Translations under genes and position numbers: made by a program | Notes under the pieces: model-generated | Seen by the model: the letters and a program-made list of their open reading frames with translations, nothing else | Told to the model about the DNA's origin: nothing | Databases searched by the model: none | Shown: one piece after another, positions 51,692-61,588 of the stretch | How positions within the stretch are numbered: the first letter of the stretch is position 1 | Layout of the letters: every line of letters starts with the position of its first letter | From: Acidobacteriaceae bacterium | Lineage (GTDB): Bacteria; Acidobacteriota; Terriglobia; Terriglobales; Acidobacteriaceae | Assembly (NCBI GenBank): GCA_003170825.1 | Contig: PMYL01000041.1 | Span: 107,280-171,279 of the forward strand | DNA length: 64,000 bases | Reading direction: 5' to 3'

Positions 51692-54070
51692 ATGAGCCAA
51701 GGAAGTTCAAAAACCTCTTCCCGTTCACCTCAGGGACCTAACCCGCCTTTCGCATCCGATCCTCTTGGGCGGGTGCATGAAGAGGAGTCGCTGCGGGATA
51801 TATTGCGCGTTTGGCGCAAAAGAAAGTATTTCATACTGTCGTTTGCTCTGGGAGCGCTTGCGCTTGGGCTGCTGGGATGTTTTATGATGCGCCCGCAGTA
51901 TACGTCGACGGCGACGTTGCTTGTAGACAGAGATGCCTCGAGCGGCCTGGATCTGGGTTCTCTCGCAGGCATGGCGTCGGCCCTTGGCGGCTCGGACGAC
52001 GTAAAGAGCGAAATTCAGACCAACGCCGCTGTTCTTCAAACCGACACCATTCTTCTCAAGGTTGTCAGCGAACTGAATCTGCAGAGCGTGGCGCCTTATC
52101 AATATAAGTACAAACCGGGATGGTTCGGTGGGAACTCAAGAATCAACGCCGAGCAGGGTCTTCCCCTCGAAATGGCTCCTGCTACAAGGGAGCGGATACT
52201 CTCGCTTATCTCGGCGCGCCTTAAGGTAGCTCCCAAGCAGGACACTCGGCTTATCGAGGTCACCTACCGCGATTATGATCCCGAAAGGGCGGCTGCAATT
52301 GCGAATTCGGTCGTGAACACTTACATCCACGCATATCTCGAGATGCACTACCAGTCAACAGCCAGAGCCTCTGACTGGCTTTCAGGCCAGCTAGGCACTC
52401 TAAAGGCGAATGTGGATGATTCGCAGAACAAGCTGGCAGATTACGAGCGGAAAACCGGGTTGACTGTGCTCATGCTTGGCATGAGCATGGAGACAAACGG
52501 CGCTTCCAGCTCCTCTGGAGGAGGAAGCGCTTCCGGCTCCGGTGGCGGGGTTCATATTCCAGCAGTCGACAAACTCTCCGCCTTGAATGCGGAGTTGACT
52601 TCCGCCGAGGCAAATCGGATTGCGAAAGAGGCGATTTATCATCTCACGCAAACGCAAAGCCCTGAGGTTGTGCTCGGGCTCGGGAGCAGCGATCTGTCTT
52701 CGATGGGCGGAGGGTCCGCGGTTATCAGCCAGGGCAATGGGTTGGCAGTGCTACAAGCTCTTCGCGAACAGGAAGCTGCCATAAAAGTGAACTATGGCGA
52801 CATTTCTACCAAGTATGGGGCGAAGAACCCTCGTTTGGGCGAGCTTCAAGGTCAGCTTACCGCTCTCAATGAACAGATTCACCAGGAATTGCTGCGCATC
52901 AATCAGCGCGCCCAGAACGATCTGACCCTTGCACAGAAGGCAGAAGGCGCAATTCGCGAAGAGTATACCAAACAAGAGGATGTGGTAAACAAACTCAACG
53001 ACAGCATGGTGCAGTTGGAGATACTTGCGGGCGAGGCGATCTCAAGCCGCGTCCTCTATGAACAGCTTCACACCAGGCTCCAGGAGGCAGGGGTAACGGC
53101 CGGCGTCAAGGCCACAAACCTCGATCTCGTGGATCCGGCTCGTCCACCTGCGAGACAGGCCCGGCCAAACTGGCTGCTCTACCCAGCTGTTGCACTCAGC
53201 GCCGGCCTGTTGCTGGGGATCGCGGGCGCCTTCATCAGGGAGAATTTAGATGATGCTGTCGTAACTTCGGAACAGGTTCAGCAGATTTCCGGTTATCCCG
53301 TTCTGGCTGCCATCCCGCTCGTGCGCGCCGGGGATAATGCGCCACCCGCTTCCACTGGAGAGTATCAGGAATCCAGTCTGCTGGTGAGCCAGCCCAAGGC
53401 GCCCGCCGCGGAATCTTATCGCGCATTGCGGACAGCGATTCAACTATCCGCCATAGACAGTCCGCTGCAGGCTTTGATTGTCTGCAGTCCCTTGACCGGT
53501 GACGGGAAGAGCACGATTTGCTATAACCTCGCTATTGCATTTGCACAGCAGGGAAAGCGCGTTCTGATTGTTGACGCCGATATGCGCAAATCCAAGATGC
53601 ATCTGTTGTTTCGAGCCCAGAAGAGTCCCGGCCTCAGCGAGGTTCTCGCCGGGCGGGTTTCATTTGAGGCCGCGGTTCGGCCGCATAGCGCAGTGGAAAA
53701 CCTTTGGCTGCTTCCGGCCGGCATAGCGCCGCCGAATCCGGCCGAACTGGTGGGATCCTCGCGTTGGGACGATCTTCTTGCCTTTCTGCGCGGGCGGTAT
53801 GATCTGATCCTCATCGACAGTCCGCCCATACTTCTCGTGACGGACGCGGTTATTCTCTCTTCCAAGGCAGACGGCACTATCGTGGTGATCCGCTCCGGGT
53901 CGACTGCGCGAACAGTGCTGGCCCGCATCTCCGAATGGATGGACCGCAGTATAGGCCGGCAACTCGGCTTCGTTCTCAACGCGGTCGATACAAGATCGGT
54001 TGAGTACTACTATGCCTACGGATATTATGGAGACTCCAAATACTACGGAGAGGAGAATTCCCAGTCGTGA
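51692..54070 (+). CDS. Polysaccharide co-polymerase / BY-kinase (Wzc-like)
   Basis: 792 aa from the ATG at 51692. N-terminal Wzz domain between two membrane helices (FILSFALGALALGLLGCFMM ~50-68 and LLYPAVALSAGLLLGIAGAF ~490-510) with periplasmic coiled coils and a Ser/Gly-rich insert ~266-284. Kinase part has Walker A PLTGDGKST, A' VLIVDADMRKSKMH, B LILIDSPP, and a C-terminal tyrosine cluster (VEYYYAYGYYGDSKYYG). It controls chain length and export by autophosphorylation; the export protein gene overlaps by 4 nt. Confidence 0.92.
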   Translation: MSQGSSKTSSRSPQGPNPPFASDPLGRVHEEESLRDILRVWRKRKYFILSFALGALALGLLGCFMMRPQYTSTATLLVDRDASSGLDLGSLAGMASALGGSDDVKSEIQTNAAVLQTDTILLKVVSELNLQSVAPYQYKYKPGWFGGNSRINAEQGLPLEMAPATRERILSLISARLKVAPKQDTRLIEVTYRDYDPERAAAIANSVVNTYIHAYLEMHYQSTARASDWLSGQLGTLKANVDDSQNKLADYERKTGLTVLMLGMSMETNGASSSSGGGSASGSGGGVHIPAVDKLSALNAELTSAEANRIAKEAIYHLTQTQSPEVVLGLGSSDLSSMGGGSAVISQGNGLAVLQALREQEAAIKVNYGDISTKYGAKNPRLGELQGQLTALNEQIHQELLRINQRAQNDLTLAQKAEGAIREEYTKQEDVVNKLNDSMVQLEILAGEAISSRVLYEQLHTRLQEAGVTAGVKATNLDLVDPARPPARQARPNWLLYPAVALSAGLLLGIAGAFIRENLDDAVVTSEQVQQISGYPVLAAIPLVRAGDNAPPASTGEYQESSLLVSQPKAPAAESYRALRTAIQLSAIDSPLQALIVCSPLTGDGKSTICYNLAIAFAQQGKRVLIVDADMRKSKMHLLFRAQKSPGLSEVLAGRVSFEAAVRPHSAVENLWLLPAGIAPPNPAELVGSSRWDDLLAFLRGRYDLILIDSPPILLVTDAVILSSKADGTIVVIRSGSTARTVLARISEWMDRSIGRQLGFVLNAVDTRSVEYYYAYGYYGDSKYYGEENSQS

Positions 54071-55083
54071 CCAGCGCCACTCGCATCGGATTCTCATTGG
54101 CCACGCTGATGGTCTTCGCTGTGCCCGTTGCATCAGCCCAGCAGGGACCCGCGATTGGCGGCTCACTCTACGGTATAGGGCAATCTGCCGGAGCTTCCTC
54201 TCCTGGCACAGGCGCCGCGAAGGGGCCGGGGGGCACGCTCACCGCGGTGCCGGAGGATTTCTCCAAGCTGAAGATCGCCCCAGGATTTCTCCTGAACATT
54301 CAGGTTTATGACGAGCCGGAGCTTTCGGGCGAACTCCGGGTAGATGACGCCGGCAACATTGCCTTTCCGCTCGCCGGATCGATTCATGTTGGCGACAACA
54401 CTCTTGAAGAGGCGCGGCAGCTCATTGAGGACAAACTGGCCTCGGAGCAGATTCTCATCCGTCCGCAGATCATGATCAACGTCGAGCAGTATGCGCCGTT
54501 TATCGTTGCAGTGATGGGCGAGGTGCAGGCGCCCGGCCGAGTCCAATTGCTCGCGCCTCATTCGCTTCTGGATGTTCTTTCGCAGGTCGGCGGAGAGACG
54601 CCAATGGCGGGCCGCACGGTGCAGGTTCGCCACCTGATCGACGGCCACTTGACAATCGATGCTTATCCCTACGGCCGCAATAGCGATGGGTCGTCGATTG
54701 CGAATGTGATGCTCCACGATGGCGATACGGTGATTGTGCCGCGTGCCGGCATCGTCTATGTCCTTGGAGCCGTGACTCGCCCCGGCGGTTACCTCATGCT
54801 AGAGGATGGAAAGCTCGATGTCGCCCAGGCTCTCTCGCTCGCCAGTGGCACAACCCTTCAAGCGGCTGTGAAATCTATCCGGGTCATCCGGCGCAACCCC
54901 GACGGGACATATGTCGAGTATCCGGTCAACTATAAGAAGTTCTCCGAAGGGAAGCAGATCCCGCTGCACCTGGAGGCTCAGGATATCGTCTATGTGCCTG
55001 TCAGCAAGATAAAAACCGTGCTCACCACTGGAGCTTCCCTTATCGACGAGGCCGCCATTGCCACTGTCTATTCCGTGAAATGA
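54067..55083 (+). CDS. Polysaccharide export protein (Wza/GumB-like)
   Basis: 338 aa from a GTG overlapping the Wzc stop (GTGA). A Sec signal (FSLATLMVFAVPVASA) precedes a SLBB/Poly_export region: YDEPELSGELRVDDAGNIAF, PLAGSIHVGD and repeated SLBB strands (VAVMGEVQAPGRVQLL, VYVLGAVTRPGGYLML). There is no lipobox Cys after the signal, unlike classical Wza. It forms the periplasmic/outer-membrane channel. Confidence 0.9.
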   Translation: MTSATRIGFSLATLMVFAVPVASAQQGPAIGGSLYGIGQSAGASSPGTGAAKGPGGTLTAVPEDFSKLKIAPGFLLNIQVYDEPELSGELRVDDAGNIAFPLAGSIHVGDNTLEEARQLIEDKLASEQILIRPQIMINVEQYAPFIVAVMGEVQAPGRVQLLAPHSLLDVLSQVGGETPMAGRTVQVRHLIDGHLTIDAYPYGRNSDGSSIANVMLHDGDTVIVPRAGIVYVLGAVTRPGGYLMLEDGKLDVAQALSLASGTTLQAAVKSIRVIRRNPDGTYVEYPVNYKKFSEGKQIPLHLEAQDIVYVPVSKIKTVLTTGASLIDEAAIATVYSVK

Positions 55084-55156
55084 CTCTGGATCATTGCTGA
55101 TATGAGAGTTTCCATACTTCCATGGGACATTCGAGTTCCGAGGTAGCGAGTTGGGC

Positions 55157-56461
55157 ATGAGGCGCTTCACATTTTTGCCGTGGGACATCTATTCCTGGAA
55201 GACGGCCTTTGCCTGGTCGGGAACGTCCGGCCTGGCGATGCTGGCGCTCCTGCTGGCTGAATTTCTGCAGTTGCAGGATACAAATGCGCCCGGGATGCAC
55301 GCCAGTAATGCGACGATCTGGCTGATTCGCGCGCCCTTGACGTTCGCGGCGGCATTGTTGCTGCTTTCACGGCCCTATTTCCCTAAGCTTACTCTCCGCG
55401 ACCTGCGCCTATGGTTCCTGGTTTATGCCGGTTATTTTGCATTGTCCCTGGCGTGGTCCACCGCTCACTTGCAAACCGCCGGAAAAGCATTCGAGTTGAT
55501 GATCGGGACGCTCATCATTTTGCAAGCCTCCAGGGATCAGCACGCGCTGCGCAGGCTGGAGGGGCTCTATCGTATGACTCTATTGCTGTTTTCTCTGATG
55601 GCGCTCATAACTGTGCTGGGATATTTCGCGCGCATAGAGAGCTTTACAGCGCAGAGGGCCGGAATCTTCACGCAAACGACAGCCGAGTCATCGTTCTATT
55701 CATCGAACGGCCTTGGCTATATGGCAATAGCATTCATATTGGTCGCCTTTGCGGAGTTCGTACTTGGCGGAGCAAAGCTATCAAAGGCCCTGCCTCAACT
55801 TTCCTATGCTCTGTTCATCTTTTTATTCGCTGGAAGCAGAACTGCATTTGCGATATTGGCGCTCGGCGTCGTTGCCGTCCTGCTGCGCCGGCATAAGGCC
55901 GCGCTGATTGCTTTCTTGCTATGCGCCGCCCCCGCCGGTGTTTATCTCGCTCCGCGCCTCATCAAACGCCTCAATCGCGGTCAAAGCCAGGCCGGCCTCG
56001 ACACCCTGAGCGGAAGAACTGTTATGTGGACCGCCGCATTCCGGGATTGGGAAAAGCATCCTCTCCTCGGCTACGGCGGCGGTGTCGGCGGCAAGCATGC
56101 CCTAAGCAGCGTATGGGGAGGCAGTCTTTCCAACATGTCTCACCTTCACGACGGGTTCCTGGAATGCCTTACAGGATTGGGCATCTTCGGCTTCTTGCTG
56201 GCTTGCGCGATTCTTGTAGTCGCCACTTGGAGAGTAGCGCGGCTGTGGAAGAAATATCCGTCCTTTGCCGGGCTCTATATTTGGATCATAAGCATCTGGA
56301 TCACGAACATCATGTCAAACGGTGTCATGTCCGGGATGAATGATGTGGTTGTTATCTATCTGATTCTCCTCGCGCATGTAGATATCGTTCGCCGGGGTGT
56401 TCCAGGCGCCGTTGATGCGCCGAGGCGACCGGCATTGATGTACAATGGCGCAATGGAGTAG
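55157..56461 (+). CDS. O-antigen ligase / Wzy-like polymerase
   Basis: 434 aa from the ATG at 55157. About ten hydrophobic segments; the large loop carries SGRTVMWTAAFRDWEKHPLL and GYGGGVGGKHA, the usual O-antigen ligase family motif, and SHLHDGFLECLTGLGIFGFL. It probably polymerises or ligates the repeat on the periplasmic face. Confidence 0.88.
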   Translation: MRRFTFLPWDIYSWKTAFAWSGTSGLAMLALLLAEFLQLQDTNAPGMHASNATIWLIRAPLTFAAALLLLSRPYFPKLTLRDLRLWFLVYAGYFALSLAWSTAHLQTAGKAFELMIGTLIILQASRDQHALRRLEGLYRMTLLLFSLMALITVLGYFARIESFTAQRAGIFTQTTAESSFYSSNGLGYMAIAFILVAFAEFVLGGAKLSKALPQLSYALFIFLFAGSRTAFAILALGVVAVLLRRHKAALIAFLLCAAPAGVYLAPRLIKRLNRGQSQAGLDTLSGRTVMWTAAFRDWEKHPLLGYGGGVGGKHALSSVWGGSLSNMSHLHDGFLECLTGLGIFGFLLACAILVVATWRVARLWKKYPSFAGLYIWIISIWITNIMSNGVMSGMNDVVVIYLILLAHVDIVRRGVPGAVDAPRRPALMYNGAME

Positions 56462-56702
56462 GTTTACGCGCAGCCGGGCTGCCGGATCCGGGGGCGCCTG
56501 CTGGCATTATTGGTCTTTTCAATTGCTCCCCGCAGCTATTTGGAAGCATGCTGCGGCGGATTGCGGCTTTGCCCCTGGAACGAATGCAAGAAGGATTGCG
56601 AGCCGAGCGATCGGGCATCTATCATCTTCCGGCCAGGAAAGGAAAATGGAGATTCCGATTCAGTTGCATTCAGGTGTATAGGCTTGTGACTCCAGGTGGA
56701 CG

Positions 56703-57557
56703 ATGATGGAAGCACGTTCCGATTTGATCTATGATGTTGGCCTGTACGATGGCGGAGATACGGCCTACTATCTCTTCCGCGGCTACAACGTGGTTGCGAT
56801 TGACGCGAACCCGTTGATGATTGAAAGGGCCAGGGTGCGGTTCTCCAAAGAGATACTCGCAAAGAGGCTGACCCTATTAAATGTCGGCATATCGGAAACA
56901 TCCGGCACGGCGACTTTTTGGATCTCGGATAATCCCGAGTGGAGTTCCTTCGATAGGACCATCGCATCGCGAGACGGCACCGCACATAGATCGGTCTCCG
57001 TTTCTACTGTCCCATTCTCGCAGCTTCTGGCGGAGCATGGCGTACCCCATTATCTAAAGATCGATATTGAGGGAAATGACAGGCTCTGTGTTGATGCCCT
57101 TAGCAGTTGCAAGATTCCTAAGTATATCTCCGTGGAGGCGGAATGTGTCGGAGACTCTGCTGTGCTCTCCGACGAAACTTCTGTGACGATGTTGGAGTTG
57201 CTTCGGGAAGTTGGTTATCGGAAATTCAAGCTGGTGAAACAGGTGGGGTGGATCCCGATAGGGACCAATGGCGCCGCAAATCTCTACAGGCGCCTTGTCC
57301 AAAGCGTAGCGCGAGGCCGGCTTCGTGTCGGAGGCCTATCGAGAATCGCAGAGAGACTTACGGTCCAGGGAAGGATCGCGGCAAGCTCAGGGTTCGTTCT
57401 GAGTTCCGGGTCCAGCGGTCCGTGGGGTGATGATATCGCAGGTGGTTGGATGACCCACGAGAAAGCAAAATCTTTGTATCTGAGAACGAGGCATTCGTAT
57501 TTTTCTAAGGAACGAGCGCTTTATTCATTCTGGTACGATTGGCACGCAACCTGCTGA
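56703..57557 (+). CDS. FkbM-family methyltransferase
   Basis: 284 aa. YDVGLYDGGDTAYYLFRGYN, VVAIDANPLMIERAR (SAM-binding), WSSFDRTIASRD and YLKIDIEGNDRLC are the FkbM pattern. The family O-methylates sugars, so a decorating step is likely. The usual D-G-N in the SAM loop is replaced by DVGLYDGGDT. The C-terminus has an extra ~80 residues. Confidence 0.85.
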   Translation: MMEARSDLIYDVGLYDGGDTAYYLFRGYNVVAIDANPLMIERARVRFSKEILAKRLTLLNVGISETSGTATFWISDNPEWSSFDRTIASRDGTAHRSVSVSTVPFSQLLAEHGVPHYLKIDIEGNDRLCVDALSSCKIPKYISVEAECVGDSAVLSDETSVTMLELLREVGYRKFKLVKQVGWIPIGTNGAANLYRRLVQSVARGRLRVGGLSRIAERLTVQGRIAASSGFVLSSGSSGPWGDDIAGGWMTHEKAKSLYLRTRHSYFSKERALYSFWYDWHATC

Positions 57558-57773
57558 TTGCCGAAAATCGTGGAATTCGGCGATCGGTGCCCCTGGAAAG
57601 TCGTCGGATCGGTCTTTGTCTAGGTCGAAGGCGCGGCGAATCATTGCCGACACTGCTCCGCGAGTCGACTCCGCAGTGATCGAAATCTCCGTATAATAAG
57701 ATTCAAGCTGCGCAACTCATTGGGTAGAAAGGTTCAGATACTGTCAGTCTTCGGCGGCAGTGCCTATTATAAC

Positions 57774-58715
57774 TTAACCTATCCACTTGCGTATGGCGCG
57801 CCTTCTTGGTTCAGGAATGAGGCTGTAGCCCACGAAGTAGAGGATCGGCTTTGGACTCAATGAGCCCAGCAGCAGCGCTGTCATAAGCAGATGGAGTTGG
57901 ATTCGAAACGATGCGCGATTTTGTCGCGCTCGCGCCACACAGTGGGTAACCATAAAGAAAGAAAAAGCCATCGGCGAGAAAAGCTTTCGGTTGGCCATGC
58001 CCCACAGATACAAAGTCTCCCAGGAACCGATTACTGATTCCCTCACGCCCACATCTAAATTGTTATACACGGACAAAGGCTCTTCGACTACGCCGATCTT
58101 CGTTTGTTCATCGGCCGTCGCACGCAGCAGCCAGTCCCGATCTTCAACATACTTCAGGCCCTTGGTAAAGGGGATTTTCAGCAATAGAGCTTTGGAAATG
58201 AACAGCGTGGAGGACTGTAGATTGATTCCCCGCTTGCAGAAAAGATAGTCGCTGAAGTTTTGCGTGCTCCGAGGGAGGGCATCCGGGAGCGTTCTTTCCA
58301 TTTCCAGCGTCTTCTCAATGTACCGTGAAACTACGAAGACGTATTCGCCGTTCAATTTCCTTGCGACTGCAAGCTGCTTTTCAATTTTCTCCGGGAGCCA
58401 CTCGTCATCGTCATCGAGCAAGGCAATCCATTCGCCTCGCGCGTTCCTGGCGCCAACGTTCCTGGCCTCCGCCAGCCCGACATTCTGTTCGTTCACAATG
58501 ACACGCAAGCGGCCATCAGCGATAGTCGCCAGCATTTCTTCAGTTTGTCGATGACCCTGGCCGTCCACTACCACAATGACTTCCATGCGGCTATAGGTCT
58601 GCCGCAGAGCGCTTTGCACGGCGCGGCATAACAATTCCGGGCGGTTAAGCGTCGTAATCACCGCGGTAACCAGCGGGAGATCGTTCTTCTGAGGATCGGA
58701 AATCATTTCTCTCAT
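57774..58715 (-). CDS. Family 2 glycosyltransferase
   Basis: 313 aa from the ATG at 58715 with AGGA ~10 nt before. LVTAVITTLNRPELLCRAVQ, GEWIALLDDDDEWLPEKIEK (DXD-like DDDD) and FTKGLKYVEDRDWLLRA (ED base) are GT2 motifs. A C-terminal hydrophobic helix (LLMTALLLGSLSPKPILYFV) may anchor it. On the opposite strand to most of the cluster. Confidence 0.88.
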   Translation of the reverse strand: MREMISDPQKNDLPLVTAVITTLNRPELLCRAVQSALRQTYSRMEVIVVVDGQGHRQTEEMLATIADGRLRVIVNEQNVGLAEARNVGARNARGEWIALLDDDDEWLPEKIEKQLAVARKLNGEYVFVVSRYIEKTLEMERTLPDALPRSTQNFSDYLFCKRGINLQSSTLFISKALLLKIPFTKGLKYVEDRDWLLRATADEQTKIGVVEEPLSVYNNLDVGVRESVIGSWETLYLWGMANRKLFSPMAFSFFMVTHCVARARQNRASFRIQLHLLMTALLLGSLSPKPILYFVGYSLIPEPRRRAIRKWIG

Positions 58716-58787
58716 GCGCAAACGGTCCTATGCCTAGAGTTTATCCGGAATCGCCTGTTTAAGCAGTTTCTGAAAACGCGGCAGAAA

Positions 58788-60026
58788 CTACGCCCGGCCC
58801 TCTGCGGGCCGGGTCAGCCAGTTGCGTATCCGGTCGGTATTGCGTTCGAAGCAATAATACACCAGCCAGGATGCGGCAAACACAATCACGAGGATGGGCA
58901 GGAGCTTCAACACGGATTGGGGTGAGAGCGGCCAAAGTCCCCAGACCGGCATCAGCAAGGCAGAGATAAGAACAAGCATGGGGTAATGCACCAGATAGAG
59001 GGTGTAGGACATGTGCGAGAGAGTCTGAGCCGAGGCGCGGTAGAGCGGGTGGACGCTGATTTCCTGTGCATGAAGCACGGTCCAGAGGAAGAGGGAAAAA
59101 ACGGCGCCGAGGATAAAATCGGATAAGAAAGGATTGATAGGGGATCTAAGCTCCAGGTATATCGTGAACAAGAGCAGCAATCCTGCCGCGCCCGTAGATA
59201 TCCCTCTCAGCCTGGAGGGCAATCGCAGGGGAAGAAGGGCGATCCCCGCGCCCAAAAGCCAGATTAGAAAATAGGCTCCGATTTTCCACCCGGACATGGC
59301 CACCAGCGCCAACAGAAGAAGGCCCGCGGGAACTCGAACCCGCGCGCGTTTGGATATTAGCAGCACAGTGACCAGTAAAGGGAAAAAGATATAGAACCAG
59401 AACTCATAGGAGAGGCTCCATAAGGGGCCATTGGTGCCGAAGGTTGGAGTGACGATGCCTTGAAGGAAGAACGCACTTCCAAAAAATGCACCGAATGTAA
59501 ACCGGCCGGCTATCACCGGCGCGACGTACGGGCCGGCTCTGTAGATATCCAGTTGGCTGTGCAGGAGGTACAGCCCGCACGCGTCAAAAGCCGCACCCAG
59601 AAGCAGGGCCGGAAGGAGAACGATCCACAGCCGCGTGAGGCGCTGAAACAGGTATTTCTTCCAGGAAAAGGAGCCCTTGCGCATGGTGCGCAGCACGCTG
59701 CCACCGACGAGGTACCCGCTCAATACGAAGAAGACGATGACGGCGATGTGGGAAACCGATACCCGCCCGGCCAGGAGTTGGCCGAAGCGCAGATGGCTGA
59801 TTGCCATGGGCTCAGGAGTTGAAGAAACAGGGGCGACAGAGCCTTCAAGACTTCCGGCAAGAATTTCACTGAGACCCGTCTTTATATATAATCCGCGGCT
59901 GTGACCCAGGAGCACCCAAACAGCCGCGATTCCGCGCAGAGCATCCAAATGCACCGATGCATCCGTGGCATACCGTTTCAATTCAGTTTTTGGTCCCATG
60001 CGGTTAGCTTTAACCTGTATTTCCAT
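58788..60026 (-). CDS. Acyltransferase 3 family membrane protein (OafA/NodX-like)
   Basis: 412 aa. HLDALRGIAAVWVLLGHSRG is the N-terminal R/H motif; FFVLSGYLVGG, LWSLSYEFWFYIFFPL and SYTLYLVHYPMLVL follow. About ten membrane helices. It transfers acyl groups to exported sugars. Same strand as the GT2 gene (73 nt apart). Confidence 0.92.
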   Translation of the reverse strand: MEIQVKANRMGPKTELKRYATDASVHLDALRGIAAVWVLLGHSRGLYIKTGLSEILAGSLEGSVAPVSSTPEPMAISHLRFGQLLAGRVSVSHIAVIVFFVLSGYLVGGSVLRTMRKGSFSWKKYLFQRLTRLWIVLLPALLLGAAFDACGLYLLHSQLDIYRAGPYVAPVIAGRFTFGAFFGSAFFLQGIVTPTFGTNGPLWSLSYEFWFYIFFPLLVTVLLISKRARVRVPAGLLLLALVAMSGWKIGAYFLIWLLGAGIALLPLRLPSRLRGISTGAAGLLLLFTIYLELRSPINPFLSDFILGAVFSLFLWTVLHAQEISVHPLYRASAQTLSHMSYTLYLVHYPMLVLISALLMPVWGLWPLSPQSVLKLLPILVIVFAASWLVYYCFERNTDRIRNWLTRPAEGRA

Positions 60027-60199
60027 TTTGACATCCCGGCTTCGGACAGTCTACCCCCAACCGCCTGCGCCGGCGGGAGATTGGAGATTTCGGTCAACCT
60101 GGGAGTTGTCGAGGCAAGTTGATTGAAAAGTTTATAATGAAGATCAGGACTGGGCAACTAGTTCTTTGGCTGTGTAATTTGGTAATTGCTCCTGGACAA

Positions 60200-60243
60200 G
60201 TGCGGGCGTGGACGCCCGCACGACAGCCGGTCTGGAGACCGGC
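60200..60243. repeat. Double-hairpin intergenic repeat
   Basis: GTGCGGGCGTGGACGCCCGCAC then CGACA then GCCGGTCTGGAGACCGGC. Two perfect small stems side by side; the open frame through them from 60208 is not part of the glycosyltransferase. Confidence 0.75.
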
Positions 60244-60321
60244 GCTACATTCTTGGCATTACACAATCACGCGGCCTCGGTACTAGTGGAGTATAGAGAT
60301 CAGATAAGGAGGCCGGGGAAG

Positions 60322-61548
60322 TTGAAGGTCCTGCTATCCGCCTATGCCTGCGAGCCGGACAAAGGTTCAGAGCCGGGAATGGGCTGGCACTGGGCATTGG
60401 GAATCGCGCGCCTGGGCCATGAGGTGTGCATACTGACGCGCGAGAACAATCTCCCCAGCCTTGAAAGAGCATTGGCGCTCCACGCGGATTTGCGGATTCA
60501 AGTTGCCGGTTACGACCTGCAGCGATGGATGCGATGGTGGAAGAAAGGGGGGAGGGGTATCAATGTGTACTACTCCCTTTGGCAGCGCGGGGCCTACCGC
60601 GCGGCGAGGCGGCTGGCGCGCGAGACTCCTTTCGATCTGGTTCATCACATCACGTTCGCGAATTTCCGGCAGCCATCTTTAATGGGAAGGCTTGGACTTC
60701 CATTGGTGCTGGGGCCTCTTGGCGGCGGAGAAGCGACTCCGCCGCTGCTTCTTTGGAGCTTCCCGTTCCGCGGCATAACGGTGGATTCAATTCGTTTGCT
60801 TTTGAATCTGTTCGCCCGGCTTAACCCAGCTGTGCGGCAATCCTTCAGGCAAGCGGCAGTGATTCTGAGCAAGACGAGGGAGACGCTCGCCTATGTGCCG
60901 CCGGCATACCGGGCCAAGTGCCTTATGATGCAGGATGTCGGCACCGAGGAGGCTCTGATTTTGAGCGAGCAGCCCGCCAGCCCACCAACGCCGCGCTTTC
61001 TCTTTGTTGGAAATCTGCTCTATCTCAAGGGGATTCATCTTGCGCTTCAGGCGCTTGCCCGGATGCACCGGGACTTTCCAGGCGCCACGTTGACGATAGC
61101 CGGCGATGGACGGGACAGGAAGTGGCTGCAGAAGATGGCCGATCGGCTGGGCGTAGCTCACGCCGTAGACTGGAGGGGGTGGGTTCCACGCGAACAGGCG
61201 CTCAGCATGTATCGGGAGCACACCGCATTCCTGTTTCCCAGCCTGCACGACTCGGGCGGCACTGTGGTCATGGAGGCTCTCTCTCAGGGGCTGCCTGTCA
61301 TCTGCCTGGATTGCGGCGGGCCGGGAGCCATGCTTCCGCCGTCGTGCGGTTTCAAGATTGAGGTGGAAGGCCGCGGCCGGGAGGAAGTGGTTGACGGCCT
61401 GGCGGATGCGATGCGGAAATTGGCAGTAAATCCGGAGCTTCGCGCGGAGATGTCGTCCCGAGCTCTCAAAGCTGCCAGGGAAAACACCTGGGGGCATATT
61501 GTATCTCGCACTTACCGGCACATCCAGGACACGCTGCGGAATACCTGA
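60322..61548 (+). CDS. Glycosyltransferase (GT4-like)
   Basis: 408 aa from a TTG at 60322 with GGAGG 9 nt upstream (LKVLLSAYACEPDKGSEPGM). FDLVHHITFANFRQP, FLFVGNLLYLKGIHLALQAL and the late LFPSLHDSGGTVVMEALSQG (EX7E-like) are GT-B features. It is followed by a second glycosyltransferase after 40 nt. Confidence 0.9.
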   Translation: MKVLLSAYACEPDKGSEPGMGWHWALGIARLGHEVCILTRENNLPSLERALALHADLRIQVAGYDLQRWMRWWKKGGRGINVYYSLWQRGAYRAARRLARETPFDLVHHITFANFRQPSLMGRLGLPLVLGPLGGGEATPPLLLWSFPFRGITVDSIRLLLNLFARLNPAVRQSFRQAAVILSKTRETLAYVPPAYRAKCLMMQDVGTEEALILSEQPASPPTPRFLFVGNLLYLKGIHLALQALARMHRDFPGATLTIAGDGRDRKWLQKMADRLGVAHAVDWRGWVPREQALSMYREHTAFLFPSLHDSGGTVVMEALSQGLPVICLDCGGPGAMLPPSCGFKIEVEGRGREEVVDGLADAMRKLAVNPELRAEMSSRALKAARENTWGHIVSRTYRHIQDTLRNT

Positions 61549-61588
61549 GGCAAGGAAGTTATCGTTTTTTCAGTGATGGTGCGAGAAG